A stretch of 64,000 nt of DNA from assembly GCF_004307455.1 (NCBI RefSeq), contig NZ_SEWX01000008.1, forward strand, positions 248,001 through 312,000. The letters are read 5' to 3'. The DNA comes from Aquirufa nivalisilvae. Its GTDB lineage: Bacteria; Bacteroidota; Bacteroidia; Cytophagales; Spirosomataceae. Shown here in pieces: positions 17,621 to 26,797 of this stretch (position 1 is its first letter; every line of letters starts with the position of its first letter). Position numbers and translations under genes: made by a program. The notes beneath the pieces are model-generated. The model saw only the letters and a program-made list of their open reading frames with translations. It was not told where the DNA came from and did not search any database.

Positions 17621-18463
17621 TTATTCTGGTATCACGCGAACAAACAGAGTATCTGCATTCACTCCCGTAAAAATACCCAGTCCATTATTGATCGTAGTTG
17701 GTGGGGTAGAAATATTTTGAGTCGTGTTCCCATTACGCTGATACAATGCCACATAATCGGGATTAAGCTTGAACAATACAATCCGATGATGTCCAAAATA
17801 TTGAAAACTTTGGCTTCTAATCTCAGCTACTGTCCCTTGTATTGGTTCATTTCTAAATCGAATGTTCGGACGAACTCGGGTAGTATCTACTGGAAATTTG
17901 ATGATTTCTACTGGATTAGCCTCCAAGTTTTCAACAACAGAAATAAAATAATCATTATCAGGGTTTGACCAAGTCAAGGTAATGGAGTTTTCGGACCCTC
18001 CAAAACCACCCGGACGAGTTCCATTATTGAACCCTGGAGTTAAGTTGACCGCTTGTCTTGAAATAATTGTTTTATCAGCTGTATATTGAACGGGCTTTGA
18101 AGGAATTTTAGTAATGGCACTAATCGATTTTCCATGGTAGTCAAAATTCAAGCTATAAACCCCTCCTACTTTGACAGTAAAATCTGCTGGTGCCTGATAC
18201 AATCCACTACCTTTAGAAATTAAAGTAACAGAAGAATTCGGTCCTGTCAATTTTATCGCTAATCCATCAATGGGTACTTCTTTATTAGCAGTAGAATCAG
18301 CGGTATATGGAATCTCCTTATGTATTCGAATGGTCACCTGCACCCCAGGTATAAGGTAGCCTTCTACTACAGGCTTAGGATCAGTCTCTTGAACTCCATT
18401 TTCAAACTCGGCACAAGAAACAAATAAAATGGATATGAAAAATATAGATATATAACGAAGCAT
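17621..18463 (-). CDS. DUF4249 family lipoprotein
   Basis: Lipoprotein of 280 residues with lipobox FVSC (Cys about 17), matching the DUF4249 family of Bacteroidota. Such proteins are encoded directly after a TonB-dependent receptor and probably sit on the outer face of the receptor, as SusD does for SusC. Visible features are the early PVVEGYLIPG strand, the beta-sandwich segment GLAIKLTG...YQAPADF, and the mid-protein SITLTWSNPDNDYFISV. It begins 6 bp after the receptor stop, so the two are translated from one message. The ligand is unknown. Confidence 0.85.
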   Translation of the reverse strand: MLRYISIFFISILFVSCAEFENGVQETDPKPVVEGYLIPGVQVTIRIHKEIPYTADSTANKEVPIDGLAIKLTGPNSSVTLISKGSGLYQAPADFTVKVGGVYSLNFDYHGKSISAITKIPSKPVQYTADKTIISRQAVNLTPGFNNGTRPGGFGGSENSITLTWSNPDNDYFISVVENLEANPVEIIKFPVDTTRVRPNIRFRNEPIQGTVAEIRSQSFQYFGHHRIVLFKLNPDYVALYQRNGNTTQNISTPPTTINNGLGIFTGVNADTLFVRVIPE

Positions 18464-18469
18464 GACAAA

Positions 18470-21190
18470 TTAATTTAGATGTATGGATAAAGTAATGTTG
18501 GGTGTGAAACCTAAATAGTTAACATCCGTAACTGACAGATATCGCTCTTGAGTATCTGGGTCTACCACCGTTTGGAATTTTTTATACCAAACATTATTTC
18601 GATTGTACACATTATAAATAGACATCGTTAAACTCCCGATTGGGAAATTATAGGTAGCAGCTAAATCCAAACGATGCTGTGCTGGGAATCGATTCCCGTT
18701 GGTCGTGGAAGGTTCTGTATAATCTCTCACACTTCCATCCAGCAACGTAACGGAATAGCCTCCAATGATGGATGTATAAGGTTTACCTGTGGCATATAAA
18801 AATGACCCAGAAAAATCCCATCGGTTGTATTTGTAGATTCCAACAACTTTAAATTCATGTCTTACGTCAAAATTGGATGGAAATGGGTTAGGTGAAAAAA
18901 CGGGAATTAATTTATCCGATTTAGCCAACGTGTAGCCAACCCAACCTGTCAAATTCCCAAATTTCTTTTGTAGTAAAACATCAATCCCATGTACGGTTCC
19001 TGTACCATTAAAAAATGTTTCACTAGCTACTAGGCCAGCCCCAATTCTAGGAGTAAATCGCAAGGTATATCGGGTATCATTTTGTATGTCCTTATAATAG
19101 GCTTCCACATCAAAAAGATAATCCCCCTTTTCATAGCTAGCTCCCAAAATAAAATGCTTCGCTGAAGTAACGGGTAAATCAACTCCGTCCGCCAAGACCC
19201 AAAAATTCCGACTTCCACTCAAAATATCCTCTCGCTCCACTTGTTTGGCAAATTGGTAATAATTCCCCATCGCTCCTTTTAATTTAAATTGGCGATTCAC
19301 AAAGTACTGAGCTGATAATCTCGGCTCTAAATAAATTTTAGAAGTCACGCCAAAATAATTTGCCCTTAACCCAGGAGTTATCTCCAATTTCTGATTCATC
19401 AAATGAATCCTATCTTGCAAATAAGCAGAGTATATGAGGCTTTTATTGACCTTGTCAATAATCTTAAGCGTGTCATTTTGGCTATAATTATATTGAATAT
19501 TCAAATCAGATACTTGAATCCCAAACCCTAGTAAATGAGATTCGGTCAATTGCCCCTCTATGTCCGATTTTAAAGAGAAATCCTTCAAATCATTGTGCTC
19601 CAAGGATCCAAATTTAACAGTCTGAGTGGTTCCACTCGTTCTAACAAAATTAGATTGATTGGTATTGTCTCGATAGCTATGAAAATTCGAATAGCTTAGT
19701 AAAGTATTGCTATACCATTTTGAAGACCAGTGCCTAGACCATTTAAAAGATGCCCCAGTATTTCCCCATTGTGATAAATCTGAATTGGATAAGCCTCCGC
19801 CCCTATTCCCAAATGGCAAAGAGACATTTTGAGAATTATCCATATTATCATTTCCTAAGTAAAAACTTAGGGCCAATACATCTTTTAGGTTGGGGGTAAA
19901 GTTCACCTTGGCATTTAAATCATAAAAATAGGATGATGCAACTGCGGACGACTGAAATTGCCGTCGACCAAATCCTCCGCCTCCACCTGATCCACCAAAC
20001 CCACCAGGAGTATTATTGGATGCTGTTGGTTTTAAGGCGTCAGCAATCTTAGTATACAGTGGCCCTGCCCAAGACCTTCGACCAGCTACTAGAAACGTAA
20101 ATTTCTTACTTAGAGGTCCTTCTGCCATGATATTAGCCGACATAGCACTTAAATCTCCAATCAGATTTAATTTTCTGTTGTTTCCATTTTTAGAAGTAAT
20201 TTCCATGACAGATGAAATTCTTCCTCCAAATTTCGATTCAAATCCTCCTTTAAATAATTGAACATCTTTGATCGGATTTGAATTAAAGGCCGAGAAAAAT
20301 CCATATAAATGGTCTACATAATAAACTGTAAATCCATCATATATCACCAAATTCTGGTCTGGTGTACCTCCTCGAACATACAATCCTGAAGAGTTTTGAT
20401 TCGCTGCGCTTATCCCAGGCAGTAATTGAAATGCTCTAAAAATATCTTTCTCTCCTACATTAGGCAATTTGGCTATATTCTTGGGGGTTATTTTATACAT
20501 CCCAATTTGTTCATTAGCCTTCATCACCTCTGTTTTTTCACCGACCACAACCACCTCATCTAACTCCCCTGTGGCTGCATCTAACTCTACTTCTAAATTA
20601 TTGAAATTCAGCCCTGGTTTTAAGAACACGACCTTGGGCCTATATCCCAAATATTTAACCAATAAACTGGAAGTATCGGATGGAACTTTGGGCAAAGTAA
20701 ACAATCCATCTACATTGGCTTGAACTCCCATCCTATTGGAAATAATTTGCACCGAAGAGAATGGCAAAGGTTCTCCTGATTTGGAGTCCAAAATCTTACC
20801 CGTTATTTTAAAATTTTCTTTTTCAGGCTTTAGGTTTGATTTAGCTGCATATTTGAAATCATTCAAATTCAACTTTTGGGATTTCAATAGGATATGAATA
20901 ACCCCATTATCATCCATATAGGATTTCAATGGAGTACCTTTTAAGGCTTCTTGAAATCCTTTATCTGCAGGTACGTGATCAAACCAGTATGTGATTTTTT
21001 CATTGAGAGACACTCCTTCTGCTATATCTATTTGTAATCCATACTTCGTTTTTAGTAAATCACATATTTTTTTAAGATCTGTAAAATTAAAAAACTCATC
21101 ATTGATGACTTTAGCACTGGGGTTTTGAGCCCATATAGGTGTAGAAAATAAAAAGGTAATGAGTAACAATAGGGTAACTTTTCTCTTCAT
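18470..21190 (-). CDS. TonB-dependent receptor with STN and carboxypeptidase-like N-terminal domains
   Basis: Outer-membrane receptor of 906 residues from the ATG at 21190 (MKRKVTLLLL); an upstream ATG adds eight residues but would spoil the signal peptide. After the signal (cut near PIWAQ), an STN domain (about 30-105) precedes a carboxypeptidase-regulatory domain (about 125-210), a plug (GEKDIFRAFQLLPGIS, NSSGLYVRGG, DGFTVYYVDH) and the barrel. A Gly-rich loop (about 395-410) is unusual. It pairs with the DUF4249 lipoprotein downstream. STN domains often signal to an anti-sigma factor, but no FecR or ECF sigma gene is nearby. The ligand cannot be inferred. Confidence 0.9.
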   Translation of the reverse strand: MKRKVTLLLLITFLFSTPIWAQNPSAKVINDEFFNFTDLKKICDLLKTKYGLQIDIAEGVSLNEKITYWFDHVPADKGFQEALKGTPLKSYMDDNGVIHILLKSQKLNLNDFKYAAKSNLKPEKENFKITGKILDSKSGEPLPFSSVQIISNRMGVQANVDGLFTLPKVPSDTSSLLVKYLGYRPKVVFLKPGLNFNNLEVELDAATGELDEVVVVGEKTEVMKANEQIGMYKITPKNIAKLPNVGEKDIFRAFQLLPGISAANQNSSGLYVRGGTPDQNLVIYDGFTVYYVDHLYGFFSAFNSNPIKDVQLFKGGFESKFGGRISSVMEITSKNGNNRKLNLIGDLSAMSANIMAEGPLSKKFTFLVAGRRSWAGPLYTKIADALKPTASNNTPGGFGGSGGGGGFGRRQFQSSAVASSYFYDLNAKVNFTPNLKDVLALSFYLGNDNMDNSQNVSLPFGNRGGGLSNSDLSQWGNTGASFKWSRHWSSKWYSNTLLSYSNFHSYRDNTNQSNFVRTSGTTQTVKFGSLEHNDLKDFSLKSDIEGQLTESHLLGFGIQVSDLNIQYNYSQNDTLKIIDKVNKSLIYSAYLQDRIHLMNQKLEITPGLRANYFGVTSKIYLEPRLSAQYFVNRQFKLKGAMGNYYQFAKQVEREDILSGSRNFWVLADGVDLPVTSAKHFILGASYEKGDYLFDVEAYYKDIQNDTRYTLRFTPRIGAGLVASETFFNGTGTVHGIDVLLQKKFGNLTGWVGYTLAKSDKLIPVFSPNPFPSNFDVRHEFKVVGIYKYNRWDFSGSFLYATGKPYTSIIGGYSVTLLDGSVRDYTEPSTTNGNRFPAQHRLDLAATYNFPIGSLTMSIYNVYNRNNVWYKKFQTVVDPDTQERYLSVTDVNYLGFTPNITLSIHLN

Positions 21191-21327
21191 GGTCAAATTG
21201 GTTTGTCCCCACAAAGTACAATTTTATGTATAGGATATTTGACTAGGGTAGACCAACTAGGTAAACACGACTACCAAATACCTTTACATGCCTGAATGAC
21301 AATTCTAAGTACTCATTAAAATGAAAA

Positions 21328-21358
21328 AAGGGCCTGAAATATGATATTTCAAGCCCTT
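21328..21358 (-). terminator. Intrinsic terminator of the glycosidase-like gene
   Basis: Stem AAGGGCCTGAAATAT (21328-21342) with ATATTTCAAGCCCTT (21344-21358), one mismatch and a one-base gap at the tip. On the minus strand it is followed by a run of T. It lies 13 bp after the stop of the minus-strand gene ending at 21371. Confidence 0.8.
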
Positions 21359-21370
21359 CTGTTTATTTAC

Positions 21371-23704
21371 TTATTTTTTCAACAACCAGATATCAAATAC
21401 CTTGGAGTGCTGTCGCCAATTTAAATGAGACTCTTCTGGTTCATCAAAGGAAATCGAAATTTTTCCATCGCTGATGAATTTAGGATTAAGTTGAAATTCT
21501 TTAAATTCCTCTACCCCTTTATTGTATATAACGGGTCTAACTCGCACTCCATCCACACGCAATAAGGCATCTCCTTGTCCAGAAATTCGAATGGTATAAG
21601 ATCCCTTAGGATCTAAATCTTCATATTCTAGCTTTGGGAAATTTTGGAATAACTGTGTTGATAAGCGCCGTCTGCTTAATCCATTATCCCACCAAGCCAC
21701 ATCGGTTGCATCTTCTGTTTTCGTTTTTACTCGAGGGCCTTTTAGCTGATCCGAAATGTTATCATAATAACTGCCTGGTCCAGGATTTTCCCAAGTGGCT
21801 ATGATGTTAATTCGTTCCAACTTTGCCGCTTCATCAGCCATTTTTCGAATCTTTGCAAATTCATCTTCTAACCACCAGCGATTATTTAAAGGGTAATCAA
21901 TGAAATCAAGTATCGCTCCCCTTTCGGCTCCACTAGCTTTATACTTAGCTACGCTTGTTTGTAGACCAATCGATTGATACAATGCTTCGCAATAGTCCAC
22001 CACCTTTTGTCTTAACTCTGGTGCTGCAGGTCTTTGAACAGCTTGATTTACTTTCTCTAAAGCTAAACTCATCGCTTTTTCTGATCCCAATACCTTAGCT
22101 TGACTCAAAATCAAATTAGCCTCTTTCTCCAAACCTTGTTCATACATTTTTCTCCTTTTAATAAAAGTATCGTAATAGGCACGCATCACTAATTGCTGCC
22201 ATCTCCAATTTCCTTTTAATTCAGGATGGTTTTTCTCTAAGTTTTGCCAAAATGCAAAGGTTGTTTCTATCCCTCCATTTTCTTCAACAGGTCCTACCCA
22301 GTTTCTTTCCAAAGCCAAAATTCCTTCAGCAGCAGCTTCAGCTACCGAATTACCAAAGAAATATCGGGCATATTCCACCATGACTTGACGAACATCCTTT
22401 TCCGTATTCCATGCCATTTGACTCCAAATTACTTTATTCACATCATCATGAACACCATCTGAATAGGATAAAAACCCATCCGTAAAAGGAGCAAATCGAT
22501 TATGAATTTTAGCGTAATAGGATGGCTGAGGATTGGTCACCTCTCTACCTTCAGTTAAGGCAAATGCCTGATCCCAATTCTCCGTAGGGTACTGACAACG
22601 AACCGTATGGGTTAAATCTGGGTAATGGCGATGCTGGTATTTTTTGTCTAATCTAAAACGTGTAGATGCCAAATCAGGACTACTTGGACCTGTGACAATA
22701 CCTGTAAACCAATCTGGTTTATTTTGGTCTAAATAATCATAGAAGTAATTCACTTCTTCATCGTTAAAGCCTTGCAAAGACAACCATACTCCTGCTTTGG
22801 GATGGTATTTTTTCAATTCAGCAGCTACTGCTTTTAAAAATGGCAAAACATATTTAGGATGGTTCTCTCCTGGGTCGCCGCCAGGGAAAAATACCCCATC
22901 CAATCTTGGACAATTTTTATAAAATTCAATATGCGCTTTCAGTTCTTCTTGGAATTTCTGTGGATCAGCCAAATCTACATCTGCAGGAGTCCAAACCCAG
23001 TAATCTAAGTCGTAAGCTTGACACATTTGACTCATTTTAATGTGCATTTCTTCCCGATTAATTTTCATATGCGGACTAGCTGCTCCATCTTGAAAGGGGA
23101 TATTTTCAATGGCATTCGTCCCAAAAAAGGCTAAATCCCTGAAATAGCGTTCAAACTGTTTAAAATCCCAAGCGTCCCAAGAATTGGCTGTATTTCGATA
23201 CCCAATTTGATGACCACGAATGGCATACATAGGCGCACTCGATTTTTCATACTTTTTATCAAATAGAATTTTTTGTTTACTTAAATCAGCGGTTCTCAAA
23301 AACTCACCAATGGCAAATAAAAGACCTCGCTGATCAGCCCCAATGAACCAGAGCAAATCTCTCCCCCCGATTTGTTGGTGCACTAAACGAAAACCTTCCT
23401 TTTGAATAGACGGTTGATCATCTTTGGTCAAAGTAGGTAATGTAAAACCATTAACTTCTTGGCTATTTTGTTGGGCCAACAATAATAAGGGCGATTTATC
23501 TTGTGGACTACTCGATAATTTAAGGTTAGTCTTGATAGCAATTTCTTCCTGCAAAACGGCTATCATTTTTTCTTTAAAGGGAGATGCTATGGTGGAAGAA
23601 GCGGCAATGCTTGCTTTGGAAAAATCAACAACTTGGGCAAGCAACCCATGATGAAGAAACAAAACAAAGGCAAATAGAAGATTTCGAAAATGAATAATTT
23701 TCAT
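21371..23704 (-). CDS. Secreted glycoside-hydrolase-like protein (GH67/GH115-like architecture)
   Basis: Protein of 777 residues with a signal peptide (cut near HGLLAQ). Residues about 25-150 look like the alpha/beta N-terminal domain shared by alpha-glucuronidases and GH20 enzymes (LLWFIGADQRGLLFAIGEFLR). A TIM-barrel-like part follows (about 155-470), including IRGHQIGYRNTANSWDAWDF, YWVWTPADVD, DGVFFPGGDPGENHP and a Trp-rich end. A helical segment and a C-terminal beta domain (about 665-777) close the protein. The exact family is not certain; a uronidase acting on plant or algal polysaccharide is the best guess. The aldolase gene lies 48 bp upstream on the same strand and could process a sugar-acid product, which is inference. 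Confidence 0.65.
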   Translation of the reverse strand: MKIIHFRNLLFAFVLFLHHGLLAQVVDFSKASIAASSTIASPFKEKMIAVLQEEIAIKTNLKLSSSPQDKSPLLLLAQQNSQEVNGFTLPTLTKDDQPSIQKEGFRLVHQQIGGRDLLWFIGADQRGLLFAIGEFLRTADLSKQKILFDKKYEKSSAPMYAIRGHQIGYRNTANSWDAWDFKQFERYFRDLAFFGTNAIENIPFQDGAASPHMKINREEMHIKMSQMCQAYDLDYWVWTPADVDLADPQKFQEELKAHIEFYKNCPRLDGVFFPGGDPGENHPKYVLPFLKAVAAELKKYHPKAGVWLSLQGFNDEEVNYFYDYLDQNKPDWFTGIVTGPSSPDLASTRFRLDKKYQHRHYPDLTHTVRCQYPTENWDQAFALTEGREVTNPQPSYYAKIHNRFAPFTDGFLSYSDGVHDDVNKVIWSQMAWNTEKDVRQVMVEYARYFFGNSVAEAAAEGILALERNWVGPVEENGGIETTFAFWQNLEKNHPELKGNWRWQQLVMRAYYDTFIKRRKMYEQGLEKEANLILSQAKVLGSEKAMSLALEKVNQAVQRPAAPELRQKVVDYCEALYQSIGLQTSVAKYKASGAERGAILDFIDYPLNNRWWLEDEFAKIRKMADEAAKLERINIIATWENPGPGSYYDNISDQLKGPRVKTKTEDATDVAWWDNGLSRRRLSTQLFQNFPKLEYEDLDPKGSYTIRISGQGDALLRVDGVRVRPVIYNKGVEEFKEFQLNPKFISDGKISISFDEPEESHLNWRQHSKVFDIWLLKK

Positions 23705-23752
23705 AAGGTTTATAGGTAAAAGGTTTAGATTTTATACTGTAATTCGAATTAT

Positions 23753-24586
23753 TTAAATACTTTCTGAATTTACTTGGGTTATTTGTTCTGCTCCATGAAT
23801 TAACCTAAGTTCATTCATATCTGATTGTAATTTATCGGCAAATAACAACATATCCGAACAGTGCAACATGATATTTGCTCCAGCCTTGACCCAATCTTTT
23901 TGCAAGTCCAAACTCCCTCGATAGCCTGTATGTCCACCAACGGAGACACCCAATGATTTCGCCTTTTTAATGATGGAGGTAGATAATTCCATAAATTCTG
24001 CTGAACGGTATTCTTCAGGCATTTCGTAAGACGTTGATAAATCATGTGGTCCAATCACAAAACCATCGACACCCGGTCCGTCAATGGAAGGTATTTGCGC
24101 AAAAAGCTCCAAGTTCTTAACCGCTGATTCACTTTCGATGTTCAGCAGCAAGGTATTATTACGATTGTGCTGTTGAAGGTATTGAGCTAATTCAGCTGAA
24201 GGCTTTTCTTCCCCATGTAAAATTCTAGCTAATTTTTTCCCCTTCAATGGTCGATATTTGACGGCCCCCACCAATTGTAGTACTTCCTCCTCATCTTCTA
24301 CATAGGGCACTAAAATGGCGCCCGCACCAGCATCTAAAGCCTGTGTAGCTAAATAAGGACTAGGTTCTAAAATACGAACTACGGGATTGATCCCTGCGGC
24401 TTTAAAAGCACGGCACATCCAACTTAAGGTTTCAGGGTTATAGGAAACATGCTCTGCACATAAAAACACAAAGTCCAGATGTAGGCTTAGTACCACATCA
24501 AAGCTTTTGGGGGAAGTGGAAGTCAATAGAGTTCCATATATAGGACTACCTTTTCTCAAGGCATTCCGAAATTCGTGGCCGATCAT
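23753..24586 (-). CDS. HpcH/HpaI aldolase family protein
   Basis: Class II pyruvate-type aldolase of 277 residues, close to 2-dehydro-3-deoxyglucarate aldolase and 4-hydroxy-2-oxo-acid aldolases. The (beta/alpha)8 barrel shows the family motifs DFVFLCAEHV (usually DFVwiDxEH), PVVRI, AGAGAILVPYVEDEEE, LLLNIESESAVKNLE with the metal-binding Glu, and VDGFVIGPHDLSTSY with the metal-binding Asp. The first conserved Asp of the DxEH motif is Ala here (CAEH), a change that may alter substrate choice. It lies immediately upstream of the glycosidase-like gene. The substrate is not determined. Confidence 0.85.
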   Translation of the reverse strand: MIGHEFRNALRKGSPIYGTLLTSTSPKSFDVVLSLHLDFVFLCAEHVSYNPETLSWMCRAFKAAGINPVVRILEPSPYLATQALDAGAGAILVPYVEDEEEVLQLVGAVKYRPLKGKKLARILHGEEKPSAELAQYLQQHNRNNTLLLNIESESAVKNLELFAQIPSIDGPGVDGFVIGPHDLSTSYEMPEEYRSAEFMELSTSIIKKAKSLGVSVGGHTGYRGSLDLQKDWVKAGANIMLHCSDMLLFADKLQSDMNELRLIHGAEQITQVNSESI

Positions 24587-24664
24587 TTAAATAGGTTTAT
24601 TGGCCCAAAGGAAATAAAAATTGACTAATAAATGGACGATTTCTTCCTCTAAATAAAGAGAATT

Positions 24665-25339
24665 TTAATTTTCGGATAATAACTTTTCCATATCCTTGAC
24701 ACATTGCTCCGCTTCTAAGGGTAAAGTACCATTGTAGACTCCTCGAATTCTGCCATCTCGATCTACTAAAATCATATGTTCCGTATGCAAAAACTCGGAA
24801 CTGTCCTTGGAATACCCCAATTCTTCTTCTGCAAAATAGGATTTCCGAGCTAAATTATAAATAACAGATTTGGAGCCAGTTAACAAGTGCCAATTGGGAG
24901 AGTCTATTTGCTTTTCTTCAGCAAATTTTCTCAAGGTTGGCACGTCATCAATCCAAGGAGTTACCGAATAGGATAATAATTCTACATCAGGATTGGCTCT
25001 GAATTTTTTCGCAACAGTCTTCATTTGGGAAATCATTTCAGGACAAATATTTCCACATCGCGTAAAAATGAATTGTGCTAAATGAATTTTTCCTTTGATA
25101 TTGTCTTGAGAAATAGTTTTTCCATGTTGATCCTTCAAATAAAAATGGTCAATATGGTGTTTAATTCTAATTTTTGCCTCTGTTTTATCCAGAAAATGTG
25201 GGCTAAAATCGGGACTATTATAATAAGGAATGGTCGATACTTGATCTCTGCTTTGACAAGCAGCTAAGCTCGTAAGCAAGCTAATTACTAAAGACTTTCT
25301 CAGAAATATTTCGACAGTTTTTCGTTCCCAAAAGCCCAT
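24665..25339 (-). CDS. SCO1/SenC family copper-binding lipoprotein
   Basis: Thioredoxin-fold protein that carries copper to cytochrome oxidase or a related cuproenzyme. The ATG at 25339 gives MGFWERKTVEIFLRK then a lipobox (SLAACQ) and a mature protein of about 195 residues; the open frame extends 30 codons further upstream, but that part lacks signal-peptide character. The copper ligands are present: Cys pair in FTRCGNICPEM and the distal His in EFLHTEHMILVDRDG. The chosen start overlaps the upstream YwqK-like gene by 59 bp, implying coupled translation. Partner genes are a YHYH protein and a MORN lipoprotein in the same operon. Copper delivery to a periplasmic oxidase is the expected role. 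Confidence 0.85.
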   Translation of the reverse strand: MGFWERKTVEIFLRKSLVISLLTSLAACQSRDQVSTIPYYNSPDFSPHFLDKTEAKIRIKHHIDHFYLKDQHGKTISQDNIKGKIHLAQFIFTRCGNICPEMISQMKTVAKKFRANPDVELLSYSVTPWIDDVPTLRKFAEEKQIDSPNWHLLTGSKSVIYNLARKSYFAEEELGYSKDSSEFLHTEHMILVDRDGRIRGVYNGTLPLEAEQCVKDMEKLLSEN

Positions 25340-25862
25340 AGCGTCTGCCATCCAGGACCAGGTAGTTGGATCTAATTTTCCCATTATCGTAAAACATTTT
25401 TTGAGCTCCTTGCTCATGTCCTTTTTCATAATGCATTTCTCTAATTAATTGCCCTTCTATATTCCATTCCCTACAAACTCCTTGGTATTCATCATTGTCA
25501 AATTCAAATACACGCATCCGTTTCCCATTCTCCCACCAAGCTTCATAGGTGCCTGTTTTTTTACCGTAGTCATAAGCTCTAATTTCATATAATTGGCCTG
25601 ATGGATAATACTTTCTCCATATTCCATCTTCTAGCCCTTGCACATAATGTTCCACACTAGCGGTATCTTTTGTATTCGGATAAATTTGAAATAGGGCCCC
25701 TGAAAAAACTTCATTGTTCAATGTCATCCTCCCTGCAACCCAAGCGACTTTCGCCTGCGTAGCATTGACCATCATTTCTTCTTTAGGTTGACAGCTTAAA
25801 AAACTACTGGCTAGGATACTACTGAGAAACAGTACCCGCACTTCCGTAAAATCCACTTCCAT
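25281..25862 (-). CDS. YwqK-like (MORN-type repeat) lipoprotein
   Basis: Lipoprotein of about 190 residues. Lipobox ASSFLSCQ follows a short hydrophobic stretch; a GTG at 25841 (MRVLFLSS) is an alternative start giving a tighter signal peptide and a 23-bp rather than 44-bp overlap with the upstream gene. The mature part holds three to four repeats of the type YYPSGQLYEIRAYDYGKKTG, WWENGKRMRVFEFDNDEYQG, WNIEGQLIREMHYEKGHEQG and FYDNGKIRSNY, typical of the YwqK family. That family is often labelled 'toxin-antitoxin', a name with little support in this setting. Here it is flanked by YHYH and SCO1 genes in one operon, so a role in the same copper-related process is likelier. Confidence 0.78.
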   Translation of the reverse strand: MEVDFTEVRVLFLSSILASSFLSCQPKEEMMVNATQAKVAWVAGRMTLNNEVFSGALFQIYPNTKDTASVEHYVQGLEDGIWRKYYPSGQLYEIRAYDYGKKTGTYEAWWENGKRMRVFEFDNDEYQGVCREWNIEGQLIREMHYEKGHEQGAQKMFYDNGKIRSNYLVLDGRRYGLLGTKNCRNISEKVFSN

Positions 25863-26565
25863 TGATATAGGGATCTGTACTAGTTATATGATAGTGATAA
25901 ATTCCATTGGGATATTCATCAGTACTATGTGAATGACCATGATATGCATCTAGTGAAGAATTTTGCACCACTTGACCACCTTCTTCAGGACCATAAACAG
26001 GAAATCCATCTAGTAAAAACCCTAATAAGGATGACTTTGATGCTTTCACTTGAGTCAAGTATAAAGGCTCAACATGGTAATGATAAGATCCTGTTTGCTG
26101 AGGGTGGCCCCAATATTGATCAAATCCGTTTACCTCGTTAGTTAGAGGTTGACTAGGACCTGCATATTGATTAAATAGAGGAACCCCATTGAGCGCTACG
26201 CCGATAGGACCTAGTGGTGTGGCCTTGTGTGCTGCGTCTACTTGTGGATTTACAGGTATTTTAAAAGTAAATGATTGAGTAGAAATGGAATTAGGGTTTT
26301 TCGCAAAGTTATTGCCTCCAAATGTTTTCCCAGTAAACGCCTCGTACAGTGCGTTTGAACTAGCAAAATAGGCACTTTTATGGTCAGGAACACCCGTAGT
26401 TTTAATGGTAATGTAAGTCCCATCATTCGTAATGGAAGTAGCTCCATAAATTTTGGAATACACAGCTGGGACAGCTACGCTCGATGTGGGTGTAATATTT
26501 TCACTTGCATTTTTACAGGCTACCCCTAAACTGACAGCGGTAATACAAATTAGGAAAAGTCTCAT
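25819..26565 (-). CDS. YHYH domain-containing lipoprotein
   Basis: Lipoprotein of 248 residues from the ATG at 26565 (MRLFLICITAVSLGVAC); the frame opens 12 codons earlier. The YHYH family is named for a repeated His motif, seen twice: GSYHYHVEP and GIYHYHITS. Nearby His/Gly stretches (HGHSHSTDEYPNG) and a G-F-DGFPVYGP segment also match the family. Clustering with SCO1 suggests copper or other metal binding in the periplasm, but the function of YHYH proteins is not established. First gene of a three-gene operon whose promoter region contains two similar palindromes. Confidence 0.85.
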   Translation of the reverse strand: MRLFLICITAVSLGVACKNASENITPTSSVAVPAVYSKIYGATSITNDGTYITIKTTGVPDHKSAYFASSNALYEAFTGKTFGGNNFAKNPNSISTQSFTFKIPVNPQVDAAHKATPLGPIGVALNGVPLFNQYAGPSQPLTNEVNGFDQYWGHPQQTGSYHYHVEPLYLTQVKASKSSLLGFLLDGFPVYGPEEGGQVVQNSSLDAYHGHSHSTDEYPNGIYHYHITSTDPYINGSGFYGSAGTVSQ

Positions 26566-26650
26566 AGCAGGTTTTATTTTTTGTAAAAGTATCAAGTTCA
26601 AATTGAATTAAAACCTGCTGTCATCTCCCCTTGTTGTTCGATGGTCGATT

Positions 26651-26720
26651 TTATCAACTTATTGATAATTCTACCAAACAAAAAACAGATGCTAACCCTT
26701 AATTATCAATGAGTTGATAA
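26651..26720. promoter_or_regulatory. Two inverted copies of a TTATCAA-N4-TTGATAA palindrome
   Basis: TTATCAACTTATTGATAA at 26651-26668 and TTATCAATGAGTTGATAA at 26703-26720. Each has perfect 7-bp arms, and the second is the reverse complement of the first with one change. They lie 86-155 bp before the YHYH gene start, with starts 52 bp apart (about five helical turns). This arrangement suggests paired dimeric repressor or activator sites; the regulator is unknown. Confidence 0.6.
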
Positions 26721-26764
26721 TTAAACGTGCCATAAAATAATACTGAAATAAAAATCGTTTTCCC

Positions 26765-26797
26765 AACGCTGTCAAGGTTTGGAACCTTGCCAGCGTT
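26765..26797. repeat. 33-bp palindromic repeat, copy 2 of 4
   Basis: Arms as in the other copies (AACGCTGTCAAGGTT / AACCTTGCCAGCGTT) with spacer TGG. Its last two bases form part of the TAA stop codon of the TonB receptor gene, so on the minus strand the hairpin starts directly at the stop. It may limit read-through from the receptor operon into the YHYH operon. Confidence 0.9.

Noticed and set aside
25281-25429. Possible frameshift joining the YwqK-like and SCO1 genes
   Set aside because: Both proteins look complete: the YwqK-like C-terminus reads on normally and SCO1 has its own lipobox after the ATG at 25339, so overlapping genes explain the region.
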